In this document: positions 17,436-25,787 of the stretch, in pieces | Layout of the letters: every line of letters starts with the position of its first letter | How positions within the stretch are numbered: the first letter of the stretch is position 1 | Assembly (NCBI GenBank): GCA_963933055.1 | Contig: CAWVSY010000006.1 | Span: 1 to 64,000 of the forward strand | Reading direction: 5' to 3' | DNA from: Oleispira sp963933055 | GTDB taxonomy: Bacteria > Pseudomonadota > Gammaproteobacteria > Pseudomonadales > Oceanobacteraceae | DNA length: 64,000 bases | The notes under the pieces: generated by a model | The model's database searches: none | What the model saw: the letters and a program-made list of their open reading frames with translations, nothing else | Told to the model about the DNA's origin: nothing | Position numbers and translations under genes: made by a program

Positions 17436-17558
17436 TTATAGTAAACTCAGTAATGCCTTACAGCCATACGCTAATACCGCAAGACTTAGCACTCCTAGAA
17501 AATAAAGTGCCAGCGCATTAAGCCCCTGACTTTTAAACATGGCTTGTTTCAATTTCAT
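17436..17558 (-). CDS. Small membrane protein of the cytochrome bd operon (CydX/DUF2474-like)
   Basis: A 40-residue ORF whose ATG (17558-17556) shares one base with the cydB stop codon (TAATG), so it is translationally coupled to cydB. The product has a basic N-terminus (K-L-K-Q...F-K), one transmembrane helix of about 22 residues (A-L-A-L-Y-F-L-G-V-L-S-L-A-V-L-A-Y) and a short tail with one Lys. Cytochrome bd operons commonly end in such a single-span subunit: CydX in enterobacteria, DUF2474 proteins in CIO-type operons. It lacks the typical CydX Trp residues and fits the DUF2474 outline better. Family membership is inferred from size, topology and place. Confidence 0.7.
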   Translation of the reverse strand: MKLKQAMFKSQGLNALALYFLGVLSLAVLAYGCKALLSLL

Positions 17559-18553
17559 TAGTAACCATCCTTCATCGAAGTTTTACCGCTAAAAGTGCGA
17601 TAAGCATAAATGTTATAAGCAATGACAACTGGAATAAAAATCAGGATTCCAACCAATGTAAAATACACCGTTTTGTCTGGTGCAATCGCTTCCCAAATCG
17701 TAAGGCGACCAGGAATTATATAAGGAAATACACCTGCAACCAAACCACCGAAAGCGGTTAAAAACAATCCCATAACATAGGCCAAAGGCTTAAGCCCTGG
17801 CTCGCGTGATTGACGTAAGATAGACCATAAACGGTAAGCGAAAAATGCACTCAATAAAGGCAAAGGCAGCAATATTAAACTGTCAGGAAAAACTAACCAA
17901 CGCTCAGCCACAGCAGGTTGATCTACTAACATCCAAATACTCACAACCGCAAAAAATGCGAGCATCACAAACAACAACTTCAACGCCAGTTTTTTAGCAA
18001 TAACCTGCAGATTACCTTCCGCTTTATGTATTAACCAGCAAGCACCTAACAAACCATAACCACTTAATAGAGCAAAGCCTGTCGTAATAGAAAATGGTGT
18101 AAACCAATCAACAGGATCAGCCATGGTTTTTGTACTCGACATATCACCCACTAAGGCTCCTAGAATCAGTCCCTGACAAAACGTTGCCAGCGTAGAGCCA
18201 AAAGCAAAACTCAAATCCCAAAAAGACTGGCTACGATCCGCCTTAAAACGAAATTCGAAGGCTACGCCTCGGAAAATCAAGGCGACTAGCATCAAAATAA
18301 TAGGCACGTATAAGTTAGACAATACAAACGAATACACTGCGGGAAAAGCCACAAACAAGACAACACCACCGAAGACTAACCAAGTTTGATTACTGTCCCA
18401 GATGTGCGACAAACTCTTCATCGCAATGGCCTTATTATCACTACTTTTCAATAACGGCGATAAAATACCCACCCCTAATGAAAAGCCATCCAGCAGCACA
18501 TAAATCATGACGCCAATACCAATTAACAGTAAGTAGACTAATGCGATATCCAT
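17558..18553 (-). CDS. cydB: Cytochrome bd (CIO-type) quinol oxidase subunit II
   Basis: Subunit II of the heme-copper-independent bd oxidase, which reduces oxygen to water with electrons from quinol in the inner membrane. The 331-residue protein begins with the family segment L-L-I-G-I-G-V-M-I-Y-V-L-L-D-G-F-S-L-G-V-G. It contains W-D-S-N-Q-T-W-L-V-F-G-G and has eight to nine transmembrane helices. Its start codon overlaps the cydA stop by one base and its stop overlaps the small ORF start by one base, so all three are coupled. Length fits the CioB type rather than the longer E. coli CydB. Confidence 0.94.
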   Translation of the reverse strand: MDIALVYLLLIGIGVMIYVLLDGFSLGVGILSPLLKSSDNKAIAMKSLSHIWDSNQTWLVFGGVVLFVAFPAVYSFVLSNLYVPIILMLVALIFRGVAFEFRFKADRSQSFWDLSFAFGSTLATFCQGLILGALVGDMSSTKTMADPVDWFTPFSITTGFALLSGYGLLGACWLIHKAEGNLQVIAKKLALKLLFVMLAFFAVVSIWMLVDQPAVAERWLVFPDSLILLPLPLLSAFFAYRLWSILRQSREPGLKPLAYVMGLFLTAFGGLVAGVFPYIIPGRLTIWEAIAPDKTVYFTLVGILIFIPVVIAYNIYAYRTFSGKTSMKDGY

Positions 18554-20025
18554 TACTTATCTCCTTTATCTTTTTGATTTAAATACTCGGATAGCTCTTG
18601 GCCATAACCGACGTCTACTTGCGCAGGATTTAAAGTCGCAGGAAGATCATCATTATCGATCAAGTATGGATTAATTAATGATGCTTGAACCTCATCTAAA
18701 CTAGGTGGTCCTTTTAAAATAAGTTTGCGAATAAAATACAAGTAAGTAAAAAATAAGAAGCCATAAACCACCACAAACAAGCCTAATGAGAGTGCTACCG
18801 TCTCTGCGGGTAAATCCGATACAACGTCTGCAGTGCGTACCAACCCTTGCACTAACCATGGTTGGCGTCCTACCTCAACAACATACCAGCCCGCCAATGT
18901 TGCAATCACACCCGATGGGATCATAACTACCGATAGATACAGCAAAGGTCTGAAATCAAATAAGCGATTTTTATAACGAGCAACCGCTCCTACAAGACCC
19001 AATACCAGCATTAAACCGCCAAGCGCCAACATAATACGGAAGGCAAAGAATACAACGGATACTTGTGGACGATCCTTTTCTTCAACTTGATCTAATCCCG
19101 GGATCTCACCTTCTAGTTCATGAGTAATTAACAAACTTGCGGCTTTTGGAATGGACAATTCAAAATGATTTTTCTCACCTTCTTGATCTGGAATTGCGAA
19201 TAAGCGAAGCGCCGCTCCCTTTTCTGTTTTCCAAATACCTTCCATCGCAGCCAACTTAACCGGCTGATTATGAGCAACATCTAAACCGTGAAAGTCGCCC
19301 ACTAATATTTGCACAGGTGCCAGAATTAAAATCGCAAACATGGATGCCGAAAAGCCCACCTTAGCAAAATCATTATGTCGCCCCTTCAATAAATAATACG
19401 CATTAACCCCAGCAAATAATAACGACGCCGTTAAAAAGGTTGCTAATAGCATGTGCGCTAAACGATAAGGAAAAGATGGGTTAAAAATAACCTCTAACCA
19501 GCTGGTGACTTGAAATTGTCCATTCACAATTTCATAACCCGCAGGTGTGTGCATCCAAGAGTTAGCCGCCAAAATCCAGAACGATGAACTCACCGTACCC
19601 AGCGCAACAATGCACGTCGCCATAAAGTGAATCTTGGGTGAAACCCGATTCCAACCAAACAACATAATGCCAAGAAAACCCGCTTCTAAGAAAAACGCCG
19701 TCAATACCTCATAAGCCAGCAATGGCGAGAGTACAGGGCCGACAATCTCAGAAAACTTACTAAAATTAGTACCAAACTCATACGACAGCACAACGCCAGA
19801 AACCACCCCCATACCAAACGTAATGGCAAAAGGCTTCATCCAAAATTTTACTTGCTGCAAATAAACCAAGTTCTGCGTTTTCAGCCACATGCCTTCCATA
19901 AACGCTAAATACAGCGACAAACCAATGGTTATTGTCGGAAACATAATGTGATAGCTCACGGTAAACGCAAACTGAATACGCGATAACATTGCGGTATCGG
20001 GGAGAGTAGCGAACAGTTCGAACAT
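18553..20025 (-). CDS. cydA: Cytochrome bd (CIO-type) quinol oxidase subunit I
   Basis: Subunit I holds the three hemes and the quinol site. The 490-residue protein opens with R-I-Q-F-A-F-T-V-S-Y-H-I-M-F-P, with the heme-ligand His near residue 26. It carries the invariant G-R-Q-P-W at 386-390. The quinol (Q) loop is of the short type found in cyanide-insensitive oxidases such as P. aeruginosa CioA, which this protein also matches in length and N-terminus. Such oxidases let cells respire under low oxygen, cyanide, sulfide or nitrosative stress. The operon diverges from a sensor kinase gene across a 213-bp region. Confidence 0.94.
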   Translation of the reverse strand: MFELFATLPDTAMLSRIQFAFTVSYHIMFPTITIGLSLYLAFMEGMWLKTQNLVYLQQVKFWMKPFAITFGMGVVSGVVLSYEFGTNFSKFSEIVGPVLSPLLAYEVLTAFFLEAGFLGIMLFGWNRVSPKIHFMATCIVALGTVSSSFWILAANSWMHTPAGYEIVNGQFQVTSWLEVIFNPSFPYRLAHMLLATFLTASLLFAGVNAYYLLKGRHNDFAKVGFSASMFAILILAPVQILVGDFHGLDVAHNQPVKLAAMEGIWKTEKGAALRLFAIPDQEGEKNHFELSIPKAASLLITHELEGEIPGLDQVEEKDRPQVSVVFFAFRIMLALGGLMLVLGLVGAVARYKNRLFDFRPLLYLSVVMIPSGVIATLAGWYVVEVGRQPWLVQGLVRTADVVSDLPAETVALSLGLFVVVYGFLFFTYLYFIRKLILKGPPSLDEVQASLINPYLIDNDDLPATLNPAQVDVGYGQELSEYLNQKDKGDK

Positions 20026-20065
20026 AGATTCGGCCTTGTTTAGTTATCCATTTATTGCAGGGCAT

Positions 20066-20082
20066 AGCGGCTTTCATGCCAA
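20066..20082 (-). promoter_or_regulatory. Candidate sigma-54 (-24/-12) promoter of cydA
   Basis: Reading the minus strand, TTGGCATG is followed by GC at exactly the GG-N10-GC spacing demanded by sigma-54. The -24 half (TTGGCAxG) is near consensus, but the -12 half has CC where TT is usual. A start about 12 bases past it would leave a leader of about 30 nt before cydA. It gains weight because the divergent operon encodes a sigma-54-type activator. One element in a short region could still arise by chance. Confidence 0.4.
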
Positions 20083-20101
20083 CTCATTAAAGACTAGGTA
20101 C

Positions 20102-20113
20102 TTTAGCGCTAAA
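20102..20113. promoter_or_regulatory. 12-bp perfect palindrome between cydA and the kinase gene
   Basis: TTTAGCGCTAAA is a perfect palindrome 20 bp upstream (for cydA) of the sigma-54-like element. Its place fits an activator or repressor half-site pair, but no known consensus was recognised. Confidence 0.3.
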
Positions 20114-20219
20114 TGCCAGCATCACAGGGTTTAGACGATGCATGAAAACGATAAATAGTGAAAAATAGCAAAAATAATCCACTAGGGTGTAAACTACATA
20201 GACAGCAAACCCGAAATCC

Positions 20220-20234
20220 GTAAAGAGTCTTTAC
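20220..20234 (+). promoter_or_regulatory. 15-bp inverted repeat just before the kinase start codon
   Basis: GTAAAGA-G-TCTTTAC, with 7-bp arms around a central G, ends 4 bp before the ATG at 20239 and includes the only purine-rich stretch that could serve as ribosome site. It could act as operator or limit translation initiation. Confidence 0.35.
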
Positions 20235-20238
20235 AGCC

Positions 20239-22176
20239 ATGCTTATTTCATTTTTCTCTGCTAGCCTGTGGATAACCATACTCTCAGCCTCTACAACAGC
20301 AGGATGGCTCTGGTTAAAACGCAAAGAAGAACCCGCACTGATTGCCTTAGCCGCTTTTTGTCTATCCATGGCCATTTGGTGTTTTGGTCACATAGCCGCA
20401 TTAGAAGGCTGCCCTGAAATCGCACGCACCTTGATGCTGACCAACCCTCTATTACCCACAACCTTTTTGCACTTTGTACTCTTGTGGCTGCGAGGCAGTA
20501 TTCCAATCTCTGAAAAAAATTATTGCTTTGTTCCCATTATTTATCTGTTTGCCATTATTATCATTGTACTAAGTATTTGGGGAGACAGCGGTCACATTGA
20601 ACCTTGGAATGTTTTTCCCAGTTTCTTCCACATAGACTCTATCGGCTGGCTCAACCTACTTTATTCCGTCGGCGTAGGCATCGCTGCACACATATTATTA
20701 CTCTACGGATACCGTAATACTCAAGGCAATAAAAAACGCTCTATCCTTGCCATGTTTGCTGTTGGCGGCTGGGGATTTTCTTTAGCGACCAGCTTTATAT
20801 TGCCGTCATTAGAGATCGACTTCTTTCCCTACCCGATGCTGGCATTACCAAGCTATGTCGTACTCGTGGTCTATGCGGTCGTACGCTACCACCTAGTAGA
20901 AGTGAACCGCCTAGTAAGCCGAGCCGTTCATTGGCTCGCCGTGCTGATCATCTCAATGCTGCTAATGAGTTTATTTCTGGCCTTCATCGCCCCCGTCGCG
21001 ATGACAGAACTCGCAACGGTACCAACGCTGCAGCTGTTCATTTACTCCAGCATTTTATTATTGCTCGCTTGGCTACTGTATGGCCCCGCCAAACAATTTG
21101 CCGATCGCTTAATATACCCTGGCGGCTACGTCGATGAAGTCTTGCTTAACCAATGGTTACTGCAATTAAACCAAGCAACCTCTTGGCAGACTTTAGCGCA
21201 AACCATTGAAAATATTTGGCAACAGAATGCCCCCAAAACAAACATTACGGGGAACGAGAGAGATTCTGAAACCGTCGGGGTGAAAATTATTGCCGCTAGT
21301 GGTGATAGCCACATTCAGCCAGAAGAGGATGAAAAGAAAGCTTTATTTATTTGCCATAAAACCGATGATTGGCATTGCCAACTATCCGGCTGGGATGATA
21401 TTCCTCCGGCACAACAACACATGGCAGAGTTACTCGTAGCACTGATCACCAATGCCTGCACGTCACTCGATCGCTCCATTCAAGTGGCTAAAATTGAAGC
21501 CCACGCAGAAAGTGAACGCATCAAACAACAGCACTTAATCGAACTAGGAAGCCTCACTGCGGCCATTGCTCACGAACTTAGAAATCCATTGAACATCATT
21601 AACATGGCCTCGGCACAGACAGAGGATAACATTAAACATCACATTCAAAATCAAGTAGCACGAGCAGAGTTAATGATTCGTGATACGTTATCTTATGCGG
21701 GTAATATTGAATTAAAACTTAGCCAGCAAGATTTAGTCATCATTGCTCAACAAGTGATTCAACAAATTAACAGTTTATTCTCGGTCGCCATTCACCTAAA
21801 GAGCGAACAGCAAATAATCGGGGCTTTTGATCGCGAACGCATCCAACAAATACTGATCAACTTATTAGAAAATGCAGCGGCTTTTACGGCCTCTATTGCT
21901 GATGGAAAAATTGAATTACAGCTGAGCAAAACCGATCACAACATTATTATCCAAGTAAACAATAATGGGCCTGAAGTACCATCCGACATGCTCCCCCACT
22001 TATTCGAACCGTTTATTACACAGCGCAGCGGTGGCAGTGGCTTAGGGCTCTCCATTGTGCGTCGTCTTGTTGATGCGCATCACGGCAACATACGCCACAG
22101 CAACCAGCTAGGCTGGCCAGTATCTTTTGTAATTAGTCTACCGATTGATCATCAACCAATACATAATGAGATTTAA
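20239..22176 (+). CDS. Membrane sensor histidine kinase with N-terminal 7TM region
   Basis: A 645-residue sensor kinase. The first 290 residues hold seven or more hydrophobic helices of the histidine-kinase 7TM type, comparable to PrsK/KinB-like sensors. A linker follows (about 300-420), then the dimerisation domain with phospho-acceptor His445 in A-I-A-H-E-L-R-N-P-L-N. The ATPase domain has the N-box L-I-N-L-L-E-N-A-A, a D-x-G-like segment replaced by N-N-N-G-P-E, and the G-box G-G-S-G-L-G-L-S-I. It ends 1 bp before the response-regulator start, so the two are a pair. The signal is not known; the divergent bd oxidase suggests a respiratory or redox cue, which is inference. Confidence 0.93.
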   Translation: MLISFFSASLWITILSASTTAGWLWLKRKEEPALIALAAFCLSMAIWCFGHIAALEGCPEIARTLMLTNPLLPTTFLHFVLLWLRGSIPISEKNYCFVPIIYLFAIIIIVLSIWGDSGHIEPWNVFPSFFHIDSIGWLNLLYSVGVGIAAHILLLYGYRNTQGNKKRSILAMFAVGGWGFSLATSFILPSLEIDFFPYPMLALPSYVVLVVYAVVRYHLVEVNRLVSRAVHWLAVLIISMLLMSLFLAFIAPVAMTELATVPTLQLFIYSSILLLLAWLLYGPAKQFADRLIYPGGYVDEVLLNQWLLQLNQATSWQTLAQTIENIWQQNAPKTNITGNERDSETVGVKIIAASGDSHIQPEEDEKKALFICHKTDDWHCQLSGWDDIPPAQQHMAELLVALITNACTSLDRSIQVAKIEAHAESERIKQQHLIELGSLTAAIAHELRNPLNIINMASAQTEDNIKHHIQNQVARAELMIRDTLSYAGNIELKLSQQDLVIIAQQVIQQINSLFSVAIHLKSEQQIIGAFDRERIQQILINLLENAAAFTASIADGKIELQLSKTDHNIIIQVNNNGPEVPSDMLPHLFEPFITQRSGGSGLGLSIVRRLVDAHHGNIRHSNQLGWPVSFVISLPIDHQPIHNEI

Positions 22177-22177
22177 T

Positions 22178-23563
22178 ATGAGTACAAAAATTCTATTGAT
22201 TGATGACGAAGTAGCCTTCTGTGAATTATGTGCACTCTTACTTGAACAAGCCGGTCATACGGTTGAATGTGCTCACGACGCCAATAGTGGTCTAGCATTA
22301 TTTGACGCGGCCAAAAAAAATAATGAAAGTTTTGACTTAGTCATTCACGACCTAGCTTTACCTCCAAGCTTTAGACCAGAAGACAGCCTCGAAAAACTAA
22401 GCCACTATCAAAACGTACCCGTACTGGTACTTACTGCTCACAGTGACCGCACTCTTGCATTAAAAGCAATCGAACTAGGCGCTTGGGATTTTATAACAAA
22501 ACCGATTGATCCTGATTTACTGCAAGTCATCATTCAACGTGCGCTCGAAAAAAACAGCTTATTGCAACAAATTAAAACGCTAGAAACCACGTTAGAAACG
22601 ACTCTCGACCAACAAGAAACATCTAACTTTGGGCTTATTGGAAAAAGCAGTGCAATTCAATTAACACGAGAACTCATACAACGTATTTCACATACTCAAG
22701 TACCTGTATTAGTGCAAGGTCCTAGCGGTACAGGCAAAGAAATAATTGCCAATGCCATTCACAATAATAGCAGCCGAAAACAGCATAAACTGGTCTCTGT
22801 TCACTGCGGAGCAATTCCTGCTGAATTATTAGAAAGTGAATTATTTGGCTATAAAAAAGGGGCTTTCACGGGGGCTGATAGTGATCGCCAAGGCTTATTA
22901 GCCAGCGCAGATAAAGGCACATTATTTTTAGACGAAATAGGCGAAATGCCCATCGCCATGCAGATAAAATTATTACGAGTACTGCAAGATGGCCGTTACT
23001 ACCCGGTAGGAAGCCGCACCATAGAAACGCTGAATATTCGCTTAATTTGTGCAACCAATAGAGATTTATCACAAGAAATTAAAAATGGAAATTTTAGAGA
23101 AGATCTTTATTATCGCATTAAAGGGCTAACCATCATCACCACCAGTCTTGAAAACCGCAAAGAAGATATTCCCGTCCTCGTCGATCACTTTTTAATGCGT
23201 TATAACCACGAACACAAAACAGACATCAGCCTCAACCAAGAAACCTGTACTTGGTTCAGAAATAACTCATGGCCTGGTAATGTAAGAGAGCTCAAAAATA
23301 CCTTAGAAAGCTCACTGGCCATTTGCCTTGATAATAATTTGACCCTACAAGAAATTGGTTTGATTCGCGGTGAAAATGAAAATCAATCACCACAAAGCAT
23401 AAGCTCCCATAAAACGTTAGAACAACATGTGAGCGCATTAGAAATTGCGCTAATTACTAAAGCAATGACCGATAATCAAGGCAACAAAACTCATACTGCT
23501 CAAGCGCTAGGAATAACACGCCAAGGGCTAATCAATAAAATCAAACGCTATGGTTTATTATGA
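22178..23563 (+). CDS. Sigma-54-dependent response regulator (NtrC family)
   Basis: A 461-residue activator. The receiver domain (about 3-120) has phospho-acceptor Asp58 in V-I-H-D-L-A-L-P. The AAA+ domain (about 150-380) has Walker A G-P-S-G-T-G-K-E, the sigma-54 contact loop G-A-F-T-G-A, and Walker B L-F-L-D-E-I-G-E. A C-terminal Fis-type helix-turn-helix ends in T-A-Q-A-L-G-I-T-R-Q-G-L-I-N-K. The ATG at 22178, 1 bp after the kinase stop, is preferred to an upstream in-frame start because the receiver strand begins there. Its last codons overlap the rhomboid start by 4 bp. Confidence 0.95.
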   Translation: MSTKILLIDDEVAFCELCALLLEQAGHTVECAHDANSGLALFDAAKKNNESFDLVIHDLALPPSFRPEDSLEKLSHYQNVPVLVLTAHSDRTLALKAIELGAWDFITKPIDPDLLQVIIQRALEKNSLLQQIKTLETTLETTLDQQETSNFGLIGKSSAIQLTRELIQRISHTQVPVLVQGPSGTGKEIIANAIHNNSSRKQHKLVSVHCGAIPAELLESELFGYKKGAFTGADSDRQGLLASADKGTLFLDEIGEMPIAMQIKLLRVLQDGRYYPVGSRTIETLNIRLICATNRDLSQEIKNGNFREDLYYRIKGLTIITTSLENRKEDIPVLVDHFLMRYNHEHKTDISLNQETCTWFRNNSWPGNVRELKNTLESSLAICLDNNLTLQEIGLIRGENENQSPQSISSHKTLEQHVSALEIALITKAMTDNQGNKTHTAQALGITRQGLINKIKRYGLL

Positions 23564-24168
23564 TTAAACGAAAAAACATTCCATTTTCAAAACGAATAAA
23601 AATTGCAGCTAGCCTATGCTTGCTGATTATTGTGATTGAAGCCATTAACCAAGTAACCGCTGGCTTCTTTAGATCTTTTGGAATTTATCCAAGAAACTTA
23701 CATGGCCTAACCGGTATTATCTTTGCTCCTTTTTTGCATGGTGGAATTATCCATTTAATCAGTAACTTAGTACCCTTGTTTGTATTGTCACTTTTGCTAC
23801 TAAGCCATGGCCTTACACGTTTTATTTTAGTTTTTACCACGACGGCCATCGCAGGAGGATTGCTGGTTTGGGTATTTGGCAGAAGCGCCAATCACATTGG
23901 CATGAGCGGGGTTATTTACGGCCTCTTTGGTTATTTAATAATAGCAGGCTTCATCAGTCGTGAATTTAAACTGTTTATGGTCAGTTGCTTAGTCGCCGTG
24001 ATGTACGGAGGCTTAATCTATGGCGTACTTCCGACCATGGCTGCCGTTTCATTTGAGTCACATTTATTCGGTTTTATCGTCGGAATCATGATGGCCTTTG
24101 TATTAGGCAAAGACCCTAGCTATAAATTAAAAAATAAGCGCAAAAGGCAATCGTATGTGGCTAAATAA
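23560..24168 (+). CDS. Rhomboid-family intramembrane serine protease
   Basis: A 202-residue membrane protein with about six helices. The rhomboid hallmarks are H-L-I-S-N (65-69) in helix 2, the nucleophile Ser116 in G-M-S-G, and the catalytic His168 in E-S-H-L-F-G-F-I-V-G. Rhomboids cut single-span membrane proteins inside the bilayer. The start codon overlaps the response-regulator stop (ATGA), so translation is coupled to a two-component system, an unusual setting. Its own end overlaps the next gene by 14 bp. The substrate is unknown; the kinase, the oxygenase or the small bd subunit are possible but untested. Confidence 0.88.
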   Translation: MIKRKNIPFSKRIKIAASLCLLIIVIEAINQVTAGFFRSFGIYPRNLHGLTGIIFAPFLHGGIIHLISNLVPLFVLSLLLLSHGLTRFILVFTTTAIAGGLLVWVFGRSANHIGMSGVIYGLFGYLIIAGFISREFKLFMVSCLVAVMYGGLIYGVLPTMAAVSFESHLFGFIVGIMMAFVLGKDPSYKLKNKRKRQSYVAK

Positions 24169-24850
24169 AAAACAAACATCGGATACTGCGATAAAAGACT
24201 ATCGCTCAACTTTATTAAAATCTTGCCCAAGTCATATTGTTATCGATAATTTATTTAACGAAGAAAAACTCAATGATGTTATCCAAGTTTTGCAGCAACC
24301 TAATAACTGGAAGACCCAAAAACATACCTACTCAAAACTGTATGTCGACGATATACACTGGAACAATACCGATCACGAACAACGGTTTGTGCAGCGAGAC
24401 TCTTGGCAACGAGACTCGTCAAGCGCCACTGCAAAGGGCATAGCCCATGATTTTTTATCGTTTTTACGCGGTGATGAATACCTGGCGCTATTATCTCGTA
24501 TTTTTAATACCGTCATTACCGATATCAATGTCGAAAATCCTGAAATCAATACCAACTACTTTCGCCTAAGCCGCAATGATTTTATAGAACAGCATGCCGA
24601 CGACTCCCCGGGTAGAGAAATTTGCATGCTATTGTATCTAAATAAACATTGGCAAGAAGACGCCGGAGGTGAATTAGTATTTGCAGGAGAAAAAGAGAGT
24701 GAGAAAAAGATACGTATTTCACCACAGTATAATCGTTGTGTATTATTTGACCCGTCCTCTGAAGGATCAGAGCACTGGGTAAAAAAACTCAATACAAAGT
24801 ATAAAGACCAATATCGCTACAACATAACAAGCTGGTATTGGTCTGAATGA
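24155..24850 (+). CDS. 2-oxoglutarate/Fe(II)-dependent oxygenase (prolyl-hydroxylase-like)
   Basis: A 231-residue cytosolic protein with the iron triad of the 2OG-Fe(II) superfamily: His147-x-Asp149 in Q-H-A-D-D and His207 in S-E-H-W-V. A 2-oxoglutarate-binding Arg221 lies in Q-Y-R-Y-N. The double-stranded beta-helix strand M-L-L-Y-L-N-K-H-W and the G-G-E-L block are typical of the P4H/PKHD-like group. Such enzymes hydroxylate proteins or small molecules and need oxygen, so they can report oxygen level. The gene overlaps the rhomboid gene by 14 bp and ends the operon. A short hairpin follows at 24851-24869. Confidence 0.87.
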   Translation: MWLNKKQTSDTAIKDYRSTLLKSCPSHIVIDNLFNEEKLNDVIQVLQQPNNWKTQKHTYSKLYVDDIHWNNTDHEQRFVQRDSWQRDSSSATAKGIAHDFLSFLRGDEYLALLSRIFNTVITDINVENPEINTNYFRLSRNDFIEQHADDSPGREICMLLYLNKHWQEDAGGELVFAGEKESEKKIRISPQYNRCVLFDPSSEGSEHWVKKLNTKYKDQYRYNITSWYWSE

Positions 24851-24869
24851 TATTCAAATCACTTGAATA
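24851..24869 (+). terminator. Short hairpin after the oxygenase gene
   Basis: A 7-bp stem (TATTCAA / TTGAATA) with a 5-nt loop directly after the stop codon. No T-run follows, so it is a weak candidate for the operon end. Confidence 0.3.
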
Positions 24870-24890
24870 AGATCATTAAATATCCATAGA

Positions 24891-25280
24891 TTATTTGTAC
24901 AGAACACCGTTATGTTTAAGCCAACCGTCTTTGTGTCGACCTGCGGGATCATGATGCGTCCAATGAACGATCCCCCCCTTGGCATTCCATTCATACTCCC
25001 CATAAAATTCGATAGAATCACCAATATTTATAGAATTTATTCTTCGAGCTAAATCGATATTATGAGCAATCAAAACAGTCTGGCCTGATGCTAATTTAAC
25101 AATGAATTTTTGATGGCGAGCGCCTTTATTATCATCAGCTAAAATTTTAATCACTGTGCCAATACTTCTAACTTGGACATTACTGGTTCTCGCTTGATAG
25201 GCAGAAGAAACGGAAGACTCAGCTGCAAAACCAGAAAAAGAAACCGAAGATAAAATTAATATTATGAATAAATATTTCAT
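24891..25280 (-). CDS. Secreted DUF3465-family protein
   Basis: A 129-residue protein with a clear signal peptide cut near A-A (residues 19-20). The mature part carries the DUF3465 signature: G-T-V-I-K-I-L-A-D-D-N-K-G, then R-H-Q-K-F-I-V-K-L, then L-I-A-H-N-I-D-L-A-R-R-I, and a closing H-W-T-H-H-D-P-A-G-R-H segment rich in His and Asp. The fold is probably an OB-like beta barrel and the His/Asp cluster looks able to bind metal. No biochemical role is known to me. It starts 6 bp after the YgjV-like gene. Confidence 0.85.
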   Translation of the reverse strand: MKYLFIILILSSVSFSGFAAESSVSSAYQARTSNVQVRSIGTVIKILADDNKGARHQKFIVKLASGQTVLIAHNIDLARRINSINIGDSIEFYGEYEWNAKGGIVHWTHHDPAGRHKDGWLKHNGVLYK

Positions 25281-25286
25281 ACGTAG

Positions 25287-25787
25287 TTACTCCTCATCAT
25301 TATTTTCTACCCGAATAAGAGCATAAATGCTAGTACACAATGCAAGAAAGTTTGAAATTAGCGCAGGATATGATGCGATTAATAAGTTATGTCCAATCCA
25401 GCAAAATAAACAGCACAACAACAATAGACGAAGACGCTTCGTACTAACTTGCAAATTACCTATACAGAAAAATATTAGTGCCAACGTTGAAAAGAAAGAT
25501 GGCAAGCCATGCCAAGTAAACCAAGATACTAAAGGGATTAACACGATAGATACAAAATAAACTGATTTAAACCTTGGATGTGCTTCTAAGGGAATAGCTA
25601 AAGTAGCTTGCACCCCAGCAAAAGCCATGACAGCAGCACCAGTATAAGCCCCCAAAAGCCAAAAGTGCAAAAACATAAATGCACAAGCTACAACTTGGCC
25701 AATCAGCAAAAATTTACGGTACTTAATAAGAGGCCACAAAGAATTGGCCATTACACCTAAAACTCCAAATGCCGTAGATAGCTCCAT
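25287..25787 (-). CDS. YgjV-family inner membrane protein
   Basis: A 166-residue protein with five or six transmembrane helices and few charged residues. It resembles the YgjV family, with the early L-W-P-L-I-K-Y-R-K-F-L-L-I-G-Q pattern, G-A-Y-T-G-A and a late C-W-I-G-H-N motif. The function of this family is not established. Its start codon directly abuts the stop of the upstream GNAT gene, and its stop is 6 bp from DUF3465, so the three are one transcript. Confidence 0.75.
   Translation of the reverse strand: MELSTAFGVLGVMANSLWPLIKYRKFLLIGQVVACAFMFLHFWLLGAYTGAAVMAFAGVQATLAIPLEAHPRFKSVYFVSIVLIPLVSWFTWHGLPSFFSTLALIFFCIGNLQVSTKRLRLLLLCCLFCWIGHNLLIASYPALISNFLALCTSIYALIRVENNDEE

Noticed and set aside
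20109..20375. 88-codon minus-strand ORF upstream of cydA
   Set aside because: It overlaps the start of the histidine kinase gene and has no family likeness; the region is better read as a divergent promoter.
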